A program made the position numbers and the translations under genes. A stretch of 64,000 bases of DNA from Cymbomonas tetramitiformis (lineage: Eukaryota > Chlorophyta > Pyramimonadophyceae > Pyramimonadales > Pyramimonadaceae): contig LGRX02027918.1 in assembly GCA_001247695.2 (NCBI GenBank), positions 36,694 through 100,693 of the forward strand. Direction: 5' to 3'. Positions within the stretch are counted from its first letter, which is position 1; the number at the start of each line of letters is the position of its first letter. This document shows, one piece after another, positions 10,040 to 19,943 of the stretch. The notes under the pieces were generated by a model. It had not been told where the DNA came from, ran no database searches, and saw nothing but the letters and a program-made list of their open reading frames with translations.

Positions 10040-10198
10040 AACTGAAAGTTATCTAACGGTGAGGGGTCACCGACGTAGGAGGGGGCACATCAACGGTAGA
10101 TAACTTCGGTTATCTACGTTAGTGGGAGCGGAGCATTTAGGGCCCGCCAACGGAGTTGGCGGCTCCACTCTTTGACCTCTGGTTTGTTGCCCGTAAGT
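10040..10198 (+). repeat. Split direct repeat A1
   Basis: 159 bp; matches A2 (14805-14963) with one visible substitution (GGGCCCGCC against GGGCTCGCC). It contains the inverted words GATAACTTCGGTTATC and GCCAACGGAGTTGGC. It ends in CCC|GTAAGT, a strong splice-donor-like sequence (GT at 10193). Confidence 0.9.
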
Positions 10199-10294
10199 TT
10201 TGTCCTACAGGTATACGCGTTTCCGAGTTACATTTACATTAGACATTAGAGTTTCTTCTCTTTATTTCTTACATTGTCATATATATTTTTCAGC

Positions 10295-11143
10295 ATGGAC
10301 TCCCTCTCTGACGACGCCCTGACCCAGCGTATCGCGGAGCTTCGCGCGACTGAAGCCGGCAAGAGCCTGCTCGAGAAGATAGCTTCCGCTTCGCCAGACG
10401 ACTTCACGCCCGAGGAGGTATCTCTCAACAACAGGCTCTCCCTGTTTCTGGCGGAGCAGGAGCGTAGGCAAGTCCGCGCTCAGTATGCTGCTCATATCCA
10501 CGGCCCTGGACCAGCCGACCTTACTGTCCACGCTAAGTTGGACGAGCTCCTTTCAGCCCATGGTCCCGCCCGTCGCGAGCTGCCGGGTGCGAGATGCGAT
10601 TTCAAGGACAAGAATGGCAGTGACAGCAACGCGGCTAAGCGCACGTGGGAGTTCGCCAACAAAGCCGACGAGATCTTCTTTAATTCGTCTCGCGCTGTGG
10701 AGAAGGCGGCGCAAGCGGTGCCGGATTCGATCGCGGAGGATGTGAAAGAGAGTCTCGAGAAGGCCAAGGCGCAACTCGAGGAAGGTATGAAGCTCTGCGA
10801 ACAGCGCGCCCAAGTAGCCTTCATAGCCTTCAAGGATGGTTGGAATGTTGCGAAAGAGTTCTCGGAAGAAATGGTGACTCTCACTGAAGAGGATGAAAAG
10901 CGGTACAAAAAGGCTAAAAAAGCCGCAGAGCAGCGCGCTGCCGAATCGAAGAAGAACCGTAACAACTGGAAGCCTAGGAACTATGGCAAGGGATCCTATA
11001 GTCAGCAGTGGTATCCGAGACATGAAACCCCCTTTAAGGGCGGTAAGGGGAAAGGCAAAGGCCCTCCAACATGCTACTCGTGTGGTCGTTCGGGACATAT
11101 GTCCAGTCAGTGCCCATATGGAGCACAGGCTCCGCCTAACTAG
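10295..11143 (+). CDS. Ngaro-like Gag with zinc knuckle
   Basis: 282 codons from the ATG at 10295; the frame is open a little further upstream, but this ATG follows an acceptor-like TTTTTCAG directly. The middle is charged and helical (Glu/Lys/Ala-rich). The C-terminal part is Lys/Gly-rich and ends with one CCHC knuckle, CYSCGRSGHMSSQC. Gag packages element RNA in particles. It stops with TAG 82 bases before the RT ORF. It may be expressed from a spliced RNA joining the A1 donor (10193) to the acceptor at 10293. Confidence 0.88.
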   Translation: MDSLSDDALTQRIAELRATEAGKSLLEKIASASPDDFTPEEVSLNNRLSLFLAEQERRQVRAQYAAHIHGPGPADLTVHAKLDELLSAHGPARRELPGARCDFKDKNGSDSNAAKRTWEFANKADEIFFNSSRAVEKAAQAVPDSIAEDVKESLEKAKAQLEEGMKLCEQRAQVAFIAFKDGWNVAKEFSEEMVTLTEEDEKRYKKAKKAAEQRAAESKKNRNNWKPRNYGKGSYSQQWYPRHETPFKGGKGKGKGPPTCYSCGRSGHMSSQCPYGAQAPPN

Positions 11144-11225
11144 GTAGAGACAGAATGATGGACAATTACTATTAATTTTTTCAGAGATCGTTGGTCGTGC
11201 GCACTATTGCCCTGAAATTTGTTCG

Positions 11226-13355
11226 ATGGCGTATTCGTTGTTGTTGTACTCGTTTGAGTACCTTGCTCGTTTGAGTATCCCGCTGTTTAGCGGAACGCAC
11301 GTTTGCTGCGTGATGTTTGACTCCCCTCCTGGGAGAGGTGTAGAGATCGAGGCTGCAGGAGAGGATGAGCGCGGAGAGTACGAGGAGGGGTCCCCCAAAG
11401 CCCCTTCCCCTCGAGGCCGCCTTCGAAAGAGACTCTCGTTTTGGAGTACTTTTTGTAATGCCGTAGTTCTTCTATGGATCACCTTTGGTGTGTCTCTTCC
11501 CTGGATTGATGAGCCTCCTCCAGCTAGAACGTTCGCGAATTCACCTCTCGCCTTTCGTGAAGCGGAGTTCGTCACTGAGGCTGTACACAGCCTAGTTGAC
11601 ACAGGCGCAGCGTACGAAGTGCCCACGCGCCCTACGGTGGTCTCTCCGCTGAGTGTGGCATACCGTGACTTAGGACCGGGAATTCCGCCTAAGAAGCGCC
11701 TGATTTGGAATGGGCGCTATGTAAATTCGTACCTCTTCGTTCAGAAGTTTAAGTATGAAGGTCTTGCTATGGTTCGCGACCTGCTCGATCCGGACGGTTA
11801 TATGTGGTCTTTCGACTTCACGTCGGGGTATCACCACGTGGAATTGCACCCAGACAGCCACCAGTACGTAGCTTTTGAGTGGCAGGGGAAGTTCTATTGT
11901 TACGCTGTATTGCCTTTCGGGTTAGCGTGTGCGCCCTACGTGTTCACTCGTATCGGTAGAGAACTAGCCAAGCGATGGCGACAGCAGGGAATGAAATTAA
12001 TCCACTACCTCGATGACTTCATATTTTTCGGTGTTTCGATTGCTGGTTCTCTAGCTGTGTTTCTTTTGCAGCAGGCTACGGTCTTGGCAGACCTCGACGC
12101 ATCGGGCTTCCTCCTTAACTGGGAGAAGTCAGTGTTACAGCCTATTCAGCGGCTTGCTTTCCTTGGAATGGGAATCGACTCTGTCCGCGGCTTGTTCTTT
12201 GCTCCTCAGCAGAAATGGGATTCGCTTCAGGCTCGTGTTGCAGCGGCGTTGAAGTCCCGCCGAGTGAAAGTCCGAGCCCTCGCCTCTATTGCCGGGAAAG
12301 TGATGTCCCTTCGTTTGGCACTTGGCAAGGCTGCCTTTATGTTTACGCGAGAGATGTATTTTGTTGTTGAATCAGCTGCCCGTTGGGATGCCTATATCTC
12401 TTTGCCTCCTGAAGTGATTTCTGAATTGCAGTTGTGGGCAGACACTGGAGCCGAGGGGTTCACCTCTGCTATTTGGGATTTGGTGGTTCGAGCTTTTTGT
12501 AACTTGATTTGGACAGATGCCGGCGCTACTGGTTGGGGCGGCTGGTTAGCCCCGCTTGGTGCTAGAGAGAGGCTCGATGCCAGAGGCCACCTCTCCCTGG
12601 CGGAGCGAGCTGAGTCTTCTACTCTGCGTGAGCTCGTGGGTATTCTTAAGACGTTGCAATCTCTAGCTCGATTCGTTGTTGGCACCACAGTTCACTTGCA
12701 CACTGATTCGCAATCGGCTTGGAGGATCCTAATGAAGGGTTGCAGCAGTAAGGCCCCCCTGCATAAGCTGGCAGTGGAGATCTTTTGGTGGACCGTGCAC
12801 CACGGTGTCCACCTAGAGGTTTCTTGGATTCCTCGTACCCTTAATGAGTATGCAGACTATTTGGCTGGTATTTATGACAGTGACGATTGGATGTTGTCTA
12901 CTTACTGGTTCGAGGTGTTAGATGCCTTGTGGGGGAGGCACACAGTTGACCGTTTTGCCACTGACAAGAACCACTTGCTGCCGAGATTTAACAGCCGGTG
13001 GTGGTGCCCCGGCACGGAGAATGTTAATTGCTTTTTGAATGACGATTGGTTTCAGGAGAACAACTGGTGTAATCCTCCCTTCGGCTTAGTGGGCCAACTC
13101 CTCCGATGCTTGATTCGACACGGGGCCCGTGCCACAGTCATATGCCCTCGTTGGACGGGCCGTCACTGGTGGCCCCTTCTGTGCCCAGACGGTGTCCACT
13201 TTGCCCCGTTCGTAGTGGATTGGCGTGAGCTCCCCACCGACTCGATCGAGCCGCTCTTCCGCCCTGGAGCTGGGAGGGCTAATGAAGCCGCAGTCGGCCC
13301 CCCTGCCTTCAGGGTGTTGGCCCTCAGGATTGACGGGTCCCTCGGGACTTTGTGA
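11226..13355 (+). CDS. Ngaro-like RT, RNase H and Dam-like methyltransferase
   Basis: 709 codons, intact. The RT palm has FDFTSGYHH, LPFGLACAP (about residue 228) and the catalytic YLDD (about 259). RNase H has WTDAG (about 428), a Glu in STLRELVG, HTDSQ (about 492) and YADYLAG. The C-terminal domain (residues about 570-690) is the methyltransferase-like module known from DIRS elements: DRFATD, a Cys/Phe pair, then WCNPPF (about 615), and a WW strand. Reverse transcription yields a circular DNA rather than LTR-flanked linear cDNA. An acceptor-like TTTTTTCAG at 11184 precedes the start and could generate a spliced pol RNA. Confidence 0.93.
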   Translation: MAYSLLLYSFEYLARLSIPLFSGTHVCCVMFDSPPGRGVEIEAAGEDERGEYEEGSPKAPSPRGRLRKRLSFWSTFCNAVVLLWITFGVSLPWIDEPPPARTFANSPLAFREAEFVTEAVHSLVDTGAAYEVPTRPTVVSPLSVAYRDLGPGIPPKKRLIWNGRYVNSYLFVQKFKYEGLAMVRDLLDPDGYMWSFDFTSGYHHVELHPDSHQYVAFEWQGKFYCYAVLPFGLACAPYVFTRIGRELAKRWRQQGMKLIHYLDDFIFFGVSIAGSLAVFLLQQATVLADLDASGFLLNWEKSVLQPIQRLAFLGMGIDSVRGLFFAPQQKWDSLQARVAAALKSRRVKVRALASIAGKVMSLRLALGKAAFMFTREMYFVVESAARWDAYISLPPEVISELQLWADTGAEGFTSAIWDLVVRAFCNLIWTDAGATGWGGWLAPLGARERLDARGHLSLAERAESSTLRELVGILKTLQSLARFVVGTTVHLHTDSQSAWRILMKGCSSKAPLHKLAVEIFWWTVHHGVHLEVSWIPRTLNEYADYLAGIYDSDDWMLSTYWFEVLDALWGRHTVDRFATDKNHLLPRFNSRWWCPGTENVNCFLNDDWFQENNWCNPPFGLVGQLLRCLIRHGARATVICPRWTGRHWWPLLCPDGVHFAPFVVDWRELPTDSIEPLFRPGAGRANEAAVGPPAFRVLALRIDGSLGTL

Positions 13356-13400
13356 TGGGCAGGTGGAGCTCTGGCCACGGCTCTTTGGGACCAACTGAAA

Positions 13401-14420
13401 GTGAGTCCCCGAGACCCCCTCGAGCAATCTCTCCTCCGCTCGATGAAGGCAGGTATGGTCTCTACTAGAGCTCCTGGCACTTGGGACGGCAGCTATCTCA
13501 GTGTCATACGGCGGTACCGAGCTTTTTGTGCCGCTCGCACTCCACCTCGAGTGCCAGTTCCTGCCGAGCCAATCACGGTGTGTCTGTTTCTCCAGCTGGT
13601 GGCCTCGGATGCGAAGTCATATGCCTCAGTTAAGTCAGCTTCGGGCGCCCTGTTCACCTTGCACGAGCTTGCACTGGTTCCCGTGTCGGAGATCCCCACG
13701 AAGCACCCTTTGGCTAAGGGGATCAGAGAGGCGGCTAAGCGACGTATCGGTCTTAGGCTGGTAAACCAGAAGGAACCCTTGGAGGGCGATGTCTTGCGGT
13801 CGGGTATCCTCCTGTATGTTCCGGATGCCACTGTTGCCTCTATTATTGCTCTCACCTCAGCGGCTATGGTGTCCACTATGTGGACGGGATTCTTGCGCTA
13901 TAAGGACATGAAGTTTGTGTGGGTCCCTCTGGTCAAGTTCTATGAGACTCATATGGAGATGCTGTTGATTGAGAGGAAGAATGATCAGTTCCGGTTTGGA
14001 GATGTGGTGTATGTTGCTAGGGGGCAGCACCGCCCCTCTTGCCCCGTGTACTTGTGTGAGACTCTGATTAGCCGTGGTGGTTTCACCGGTATGGTCAACC
14101 TGTTTCAAGGCTGGGATGGCAGACTGGCCAGGTTCCACCCTGACACCACCCCGCTCAACGGCCGCCATATGGAGTATCCTCAGTGCCGTGCAGTGGTTCA
14201 TAAATTTCTCCAGCGGACCACTGGCCTGTCTGCAGCAGAGGTGCAGACTCGGTGGGGCACCCAGTCCTTGAGATCCGGCGGTGCTACTACTGCAGCCAAG
14301 CAGGTGGACTTCCGCCTGTTCCAGCAACACGGCGCATGGCATACGGCAACCAGTGCTCACAGATACATTCTGGATGACACCGAGACTAGACTCTCAGTTA
14401 CTAGATGCCTAGGCAATTAG
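13401..14420 (+). CDS. Tyrosine recombinase of the Ngaro-like element
   Basis: Open from a GTG at 13401; the first ATG in frame is 13443, which I favour as the start. The C-terminal catalytic box is clear: RSGG (about residue 290), HGAW (about 309) and the nucleophile Tyr in HRYI (about 320), with the first Arg probably in the GFLRYKDM region. This enzyme integrates the circular intermediate and replaces a DDE integrase. It follows the RT ORF by 45 bases. Intact, so the element could be autonomous. Confidence 0.92.
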   Translation: MSPRDPLEQSLLRSMKAGMVSTRAPGTWDGSYLSVIRRYRAFCAARTPPRVPVPAEPITVCLFLQLVASDAKSYASVKSASGALFTLHELALVPVSEIPTKHPLAKGIREAAKRRIGLRLVNQKEPLEGDVLRSGILLYVPDATVASIIALTSAAMVSTMWTGFLRYKDMKFVWVPLVKFYETHMEMLLIERKNDQFRFGDVVYVARGQHRPSCPVYLCETLISRGGFTGMVNLFQGWDGRLARFHPDTTPLNGRHMEYPQCRAVVHKFLQRTTGLSAAEVQTRWGTQSLRSGGATTAAKQVDFRLFQQHGAWHTATSAHRYILDDTETRLSVTRCLGN

Positions 14421-14533
14421 CCTGTTCCTGAAGCCCCAAGTGGGCCGGCCACAGGCATGAGCCTGTGGCCCCTGTTATTTATTAACAGTAATTATTATTT
14501 TGGTGTTGCATCCATACCCGATCTTGTGTAGCT

Positions 14534-14807
14534 CCAGACTAGTGGGCTCCCTACCCGTCACTTGTGAGTGTGTGGGTTAGGTGTAGGCTCCCGAGTTAGA
14601 TCGGGGTCCCTGACTGTGCCCTTCTAGGCGGGCACGGGACAGGCAATACCTTGCTGCCTGAAGGGCTTCGGCCTTAGGCAAGGGGGACAATGTCTCTGGA
14701 CACTCCCTATTGGGACTCTCAACTCTCATCATTCCAGTAGTCTTAGTAGCTAGGGGTAGCTAGGGGTAGCTAGGGTAGCTCAGCGGAGCGGAACTAACTT
14801 AGATAAC
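14534..14807 (+). repeat. Split direct repeat B1
   Basis: 274 bp; matches B2 (15165-15448), which is 10 bp longer because of one extra CTAGGGGTAG unit in a short internal tandem. It ends TTAGATAAC and overlaps A2 by AAC. Confidence 0.9.
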
Positions 14808-14963
14808 TGAAAGTTATCTAACGGTGAGGGGTCACCGACGTAGGAGGGGGCACATCAACGGTAGATAACTTCGGTTATCTACGTTAGTGGGAGCGGAGCA
14901 TTTAGGGCTCGCCAACGGAGTTGGCGGCTCCACTCTTTGACCTCTGGTTTGTTGCCCGTAAGT
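14805..14963 (+). repeat. Split direct repeat A2
   Basis: Second copy of A1, directly abutting B1. The 200 bases that follow (14964-15164) are the unique spacer between A2 and B2, AT-rich and without an ORF. Confidence 0.9.
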
Positions 14964-15164
14964 CCCATCCCTCCCTCCCATTATTATTATATCTTCCCTT
15001 CAAGGTTGCTCTTTGGCATTGTTGTTATGTCTCATTTTTTACTTACTCAGTGTAGTTAAGGTTCTCCCTGTATATTTATTGTGTGTGCATTGTTTGTTAT
15101 AGTACTATTCCTGCATTGCAGTGTTTTATATTGTCAGTTATTAATTATAACTGACAATCGGGCA

Positions 15165-15448
15165 CCAGACTAGTGGGCTCCCTACCCGTCACTTGTGAGT
15201 GTGTGGGTTAGGTGTAGGCTCCCGAGTTAGATCGGGGTCCCTGACTGTGCCCTTCTAGGCGGGCACGGGACAGGCAATACCTTGCTGCCTGAAGGGCTTC
15301 GGCCTTAGGCAAGGGGGACAGTGTCTCTGGACACTCCCTATTGGGACTCTCAACTCTCATCATTCCAGTAGTCTTAGTAGCTAGGGGTAGCTAGGGGTAG
15401 CTAGGGGTAGCTAGGGTAGCTCAGCGGAGCGGAACTAACTTAGATAAC
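15165..15448 (+). repeat. Split direct repeat B2 and right end of the element
   Basis: Copy of B1 with one extra 10-bp unit. It ends TTAGATAAC at 15448, after which homology is lost; this marks the element's right boundary. Confidence 0.9.
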
Positions 15449-18400
15449 CTCGGGTAAAGTTGGGCAGCTCTATTGCACTCGCAATACCTTTTGGGACATC
15501 CAAATAAAGTATTCCTACCGCTCCGCTCGAGATTTTAAGCGGAGCAATAAAATCTCCACGAAACACAGAATTCGGACTTTACCCTCGGCACCCTCGAATT
15601 TCGGGTGGTTTTTTGCATGTTTTCAAGTCAGTTTTCGTGCATTTTGAAGCTTGAGACGTGGGTTTTATCGCTCGCCAGCATACTCAAAGAAAATTGGGGT
15701 CTCGGTGGTTCATATGAGCCATTGTTTGCACGACTCCGATCAATAGCGCGCGTGCGGTGCGGCATAGAAATAGTTCGAAAATTGTTTACCCTCTATAGAG
15801 GATTAAAAACGATAAGGAGATAGAGCTAAAGGAGATAAAGTCTGTAGTCTGAAGTCTGGTCTAGGTCTTCGCACCAACGCAAGACAAGACGAACAGTGAA
15901 CGAAGAACCGGGCAATCCCTTCGCTTGACGCGTAACATTGTTTTCCAAACCTGCAAGTTCCTGCCATGCCATGCCATCGCATAAAACTCCACTTCAACAA
16001 ACTCTACTGAATTCCATGCGTTTTGCAAATTACCTTGCTCAGCTTTTGTAAAGTTCGAGACAAAGATCTTAGAGTGGCACATACGTGCAGTGGGCGACAA
16101 AGAGGAAGGACAAGAAATCCGCACGTAAATAACACCATGGCTTGGTTTCAGAATGCGCAAAAATAACCAGATTTCTAGCAGATTGCACAGTTTTCTTACC
16201 TCAACGAAACGTCTTTGAAGTTCCTATACAAACTCGGATTTCAAAGACGTAAACAAGATGGCAGTGGAATAGAATGCGCAAAAGTGACCAGGTTTCCCGC
16301 GAACAGAACCGTTTACTTACCTCAGCAAAAACTGTTTTAAGGTCCTACGCAAACTCGGGTTTCAAAGACATGGCCCTCATCCACCCTGTTAACGATGACA
16401 CTGATAACGTTGTCACTGAAGCGGTGAGTTCCCGACGCTTCTGCATATTCGATAGCGAGAGCAAGGCAAGAAGGATGAAGCGTATCCTTACTGAATTCCA
16501 CTCCCATTTTAAGAATATTTGCTTCTTCGTCTTTAAGCTGTCCGAAGCCGCCTTGCAAGTGCAGCAGAGCTCCCACACGCCATGGAAGGCTCTTCGCTGT
16601 TTGCTCGAGCAATCTCATACGCGAGAGTATGTGGTACTGACCTTTTCAGTAATGTACACTTGGTCAACCGAGCTATTGGATTTGAGGGATGTAAGGGGTT
16701 GTTTTTCAGCCACAGATCTCAAACTCGGTGCTTCACTCGGAGTCCTATCTATGTGTAAGCGAGTCTGTCGAAGTACCGGAAAACACACCTACGGAAGAAT
16801 TCGTGAAGACGACACCACTCGCTCCAGCAAACAGTGATGTGAGACAGTCAGCACTAAATGTAGAAGTGCAAGGCTTACTTATGCGCAAAGCACAGGTGGA
16901 GGCCTCTGCCGCGATATACGAAGAAGGCCATTTCCTGTGGTTGCACTGCAAATTCAAAATGCGTCAACGACCAAATGTTTTCTTCGACGGCGGGACTCCA
17001 AACTGATTTCGGTTTAGTTTTAGCCATGAGTGGCTGGCCAGTACTCTGCTCTCCCAACTTCTCACTCCATTCTGATTTCAATCTTCACGTTGGGCGTAAA
17101 CAGAGGAAAGTCATGGACCTGACAGCCAAAGACCGTGTCATCAGAAAGACCTCAGCGACCGAAGTGTTAGTGGTACCCCCCCAACCCAAAATCTAAAAAA
17201 CTGATTGCAGCTGCGACAACAGAAGTGCACGCGCCTTCTGCTTGCTTTCTCGGCGCGACTCCCTTCAAACCCTTCGTTTTACTCGGGTCCTCATCACGTT
17301 CGTAGACGTCCCGGAGTTTCAACTGAGAAATCGCAGCTTATACGTTTCGGCTGTATATGAACACGCATATTGCCTCCGCCGCGGGGCCTAAGGGTAGTCG
17401 ACTATTGACTTCAATTTCCACAAATTTAAACCATTGAATTTAGTTTCCTTGAACCTTGCCCGTACGCGTTACCTCCATCGTCCATGTCGCCTGATTCACT
17501 ATCATCTCGGCCCTTACACCTGCTCACGGCGTCGTCCTCGTGGTGATCACAGTGTGCATTGATATACTCCTTTCAGCAGTTCATCTCATGCTGTAGTTCG
17601 AACTAACATACCGCTGCGTGCACTTGCCAGCGGCTTGCCTGCATTCAAGTTCGAGACACACAGTCGAGGAGGCTGCTGCACCTGCAGCTTTCTCTTGAGT
17701 TGAGTTGTGCCATCTTTTAACGCCGCCAAGTCAGTGGCCCACCGGAAACCTATCACGCCCACCATGGTCAGATATGTGAGGGGAACTCGCTGATGAAGGG
17801 CGAGGCACACTGTGCGGGAGAGAATCACTGCTTCGAGGGAGTCACTGCTTCGCGAATCTCGGCGCTCTTCGGAAAGGGGAAGGCGCCATCAGCGACTGAC
17901 CAGCCGCCAAAATGACAGAATACCACCAGTATTCGAACGTATAAGGATGTCGAATTTAGATGCCTAGAGCAATTTGGGTTGTGACGAAAGACCTTAAGGC
18001 CTCAACCCCCGAATATATTCATCCCAACTTGAGCGCTCATGCAAGAACCCTCCTGCTCGTCCTCCGCTCAGTTACACCCGGCATCGCTGGGCAACCGGCT
18101 ACGAGACTGGCGACATATTTGGCTTCCTAGCTTTGAGGGCTGAAAGAGTCCTGGAGCTCGAGGTTGTGCGAGCCGTTCTCCAGGAATCGGGCAAAGGGGG
18201 GGGTCCAGGGTCCGCTCGAAGGGATAGTTAAAAGGGGTCGTTAGGGGCCCCTATCACTCTCCTGCATCTGAGAGACGCGAAGGGCCCATGTCCAGTCCTC
18301 CTTTTCACCCTTCCTCACAGCAGGGACACGTGGCCAAGTTGTCGGGGAACGACTCGAAATTTGGAGCTCTGAACAGTGGTTGTCCAGGGCGTATCCTCAA

Positions 18401-19154
18401 TCTGTTATAAACCTGATAGTGATCCCCATCACGTCTAAGAAACTGGCACCCTGTGGAAACTCCTCCTTGGATCCTGTCAGTCTCCCCTGCCAGCACTTCC
18501 CTCCTCCAGCTCTGACCCATTCAGCAGGCCCGCTGGCGTGGCTGTAAACATTCGCAAAGGGTAAAACGATATCGATATCTGATACGCCCCCCTTTTCGCC
18601 CTAAGACGACCACTTGCGCCCTTGCGCCAGTTGTATGACACTGTATGACGCCGCATGTCACACCGCTCGCTCACATATGCGGCCATAGCGTCTTTGCTCA
18701 TCATCTAGCAATAACGAGCTTCCCACATTGTTCGCCTCACCGGCGTTGCTAAGCTCTTCGCGAGGGTGTGGCAGGCTTGCTCCGACCTGTGATCTCGACC
18801 GTGTCGCAGGCTTGCTCGGTTTCAGAGGAGGATGCATGTGCTCGCTTAAACGGCGAAGGCGTCCCAGGCTTCTCTCAGCTTGAGAGCTTCAGAGGCGATC
18901 GGACTTGCTCGCATGCCTCCCCTCAGCGTTAGTAGGGGAGGAGGGAGGATCTGCTGGCACTTCGACTGTATCGCAGTGTTCAGGCACTGCAAGTCAAGTG
19001 CCTCTGCACACGTCACCCGCGGTCACTAGAATTACTATACATGTCAGATGGACAGGCCAGTGAAGCGTCACAGACAGATGAGACGCCACGAGACACAGCA
19101 CCTGCCGCGATTTCTCTGAGCGGGACGTGCGTGATGGGAAACCTATCTCTCACT
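15449..19154. other. No firm gene; degenerate tandem repeat and possible upstream exons
   Basis: 15449-15590 is bounded by an imperfect inverted repeat (GGGTAAAGT...ACTTTACCC) with an inner GCTCCGCT/AGCGGAGC hairpin. About 16150-16265 and 16270-16375 are two diverged copies of one segment. Read on the minus strand, both keep a V-F-E-x-R-V-C-x-G phrase and a GAG|GTAAG donor-like junction, so they may be a duplicated exon. An ATG at 19041 opens a hydrophilic acidic stretch (MSDGQASEASQTDE) that could be the N-terminus of the channel gene downstream. Nothing is recognised in 17200-18900. Confidence 0.3.
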
Positions 19155-19692
19155 CTTCGAAGGGGCGGCTGGTGCACCGCCACTGCCGCGGTACACTCTT
19201 CGAAGGGGCGGCTGGTGCACCGCCACTGCCGCGGTACACTCACACTCTTCGAAGGGGCGGCTAGTGCACCGCCACTGCCGCGGTACACTCTTCGAAGGGG
19301 CGGCTGGTGCACCGCCACTGCCGCGGTACACTCACACTCTTCGAAGGGGCGGCTGGTGCACCGCCACTGCCGCGGTACACTCTTCGAAGGGGCGGCTGGT
19401 GCACCGCCACTGCCGCGGTACACTCTTCGAAGGGGCGGCTGGTGCACCGCCACTGCCGCGGTACACTCACACTCTTCGAAGGGGCGGCTAGTGCACCGCC
19501 ACTGCCGCGGTACACTCTTCGAAGGGGCGGCTGGTGCACCGCCACTGCCGCGGTACACTCACACTCTTCGAAGGGGCGGCTGGTGCACCGCCACTGCCGC
19601 GGTACACTCTTCGAAGGGGCGGCTGGTGCACCGCCACTGCCGCGGTACACTCTTCGAAGGGGCGGCTGGTGCACCGCCACTGCCGCGGTACA
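19155..19692. repeat. Minisatellite, 12 units of 43 or 49 bp, with a 227-bp higher-order period
   Basis: Units start (CTTCGAAG) at 19155, 19198, 19247, 19290, 19339, 19382, 19425, 19474, 19517, 19566, 19609 and 19652. The spacing is 43 or 49 bp depending on an extra TCACAC. Every unit holds three perfect palindromes: CTTCGAAG, GGTGCACC and CCGCGG. The GGCTAGTG variant occurs in units 3 and 8, 227 bp apart, matching the spacing pattern. Open frames across it reflect a lack of stops, not coding: 43 is not a multiple of 3. Confidence 0.95.
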
Positions 19693-19943
19693 CTCTCACT
19701 GCCGAGGCACGTCCTCAAAGAACGACCTCAACGCAGGCTCCTTTGCTTAACTAGAGGGTTTACGCGGTTGCCCAGCATTCAAGTACATTTCCACTAGTGC
19801 TCAGATTCTGGGGAGGCTAGTGATGGAATCATTATGCTGGTCAGCGGAAGTCGGGCTGTGGAGGTTGAACAGTGTCTCGAACCGAAATGTCTCGAACGAA
19901 CCGAAGTGTCGAGCCATCCTGACTTTTTGCGTTGGTGCACCAG

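Larger units (their letters stand above)
10040..15448 (+). mobile_element. Ngaro/PAT-like tyrosine-recombinase retrotransposon, apparently complete
   Basis: 5.4 kb. The split direct repeats are diagnostic: A1 (10040-10198) at the left end, then three ORFs, then B1 (14534-14807), A2 (14805-14963) and B2 (15165-15448). A1 begins AAC, B2 ends AAC, and the B1/A2 junction overlaps by AAC, as expected if a circular intermediate recombines at a three-base core. ORFs: gag, RT-RNaseH-methyltransferase, tyrosine recombinase. All three are intact and the repeat copies are nearly identical, so insertion was probably recent. There are no LTRs and no DDE integrase. Confidence 0.92.

Noticed and set aside
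19013..19754. Open frames on both strands through the 43/49-bp repeat
   Set aside because: The unit length is not a multiple of three and all six frames are open; this reflects composition, not coding.
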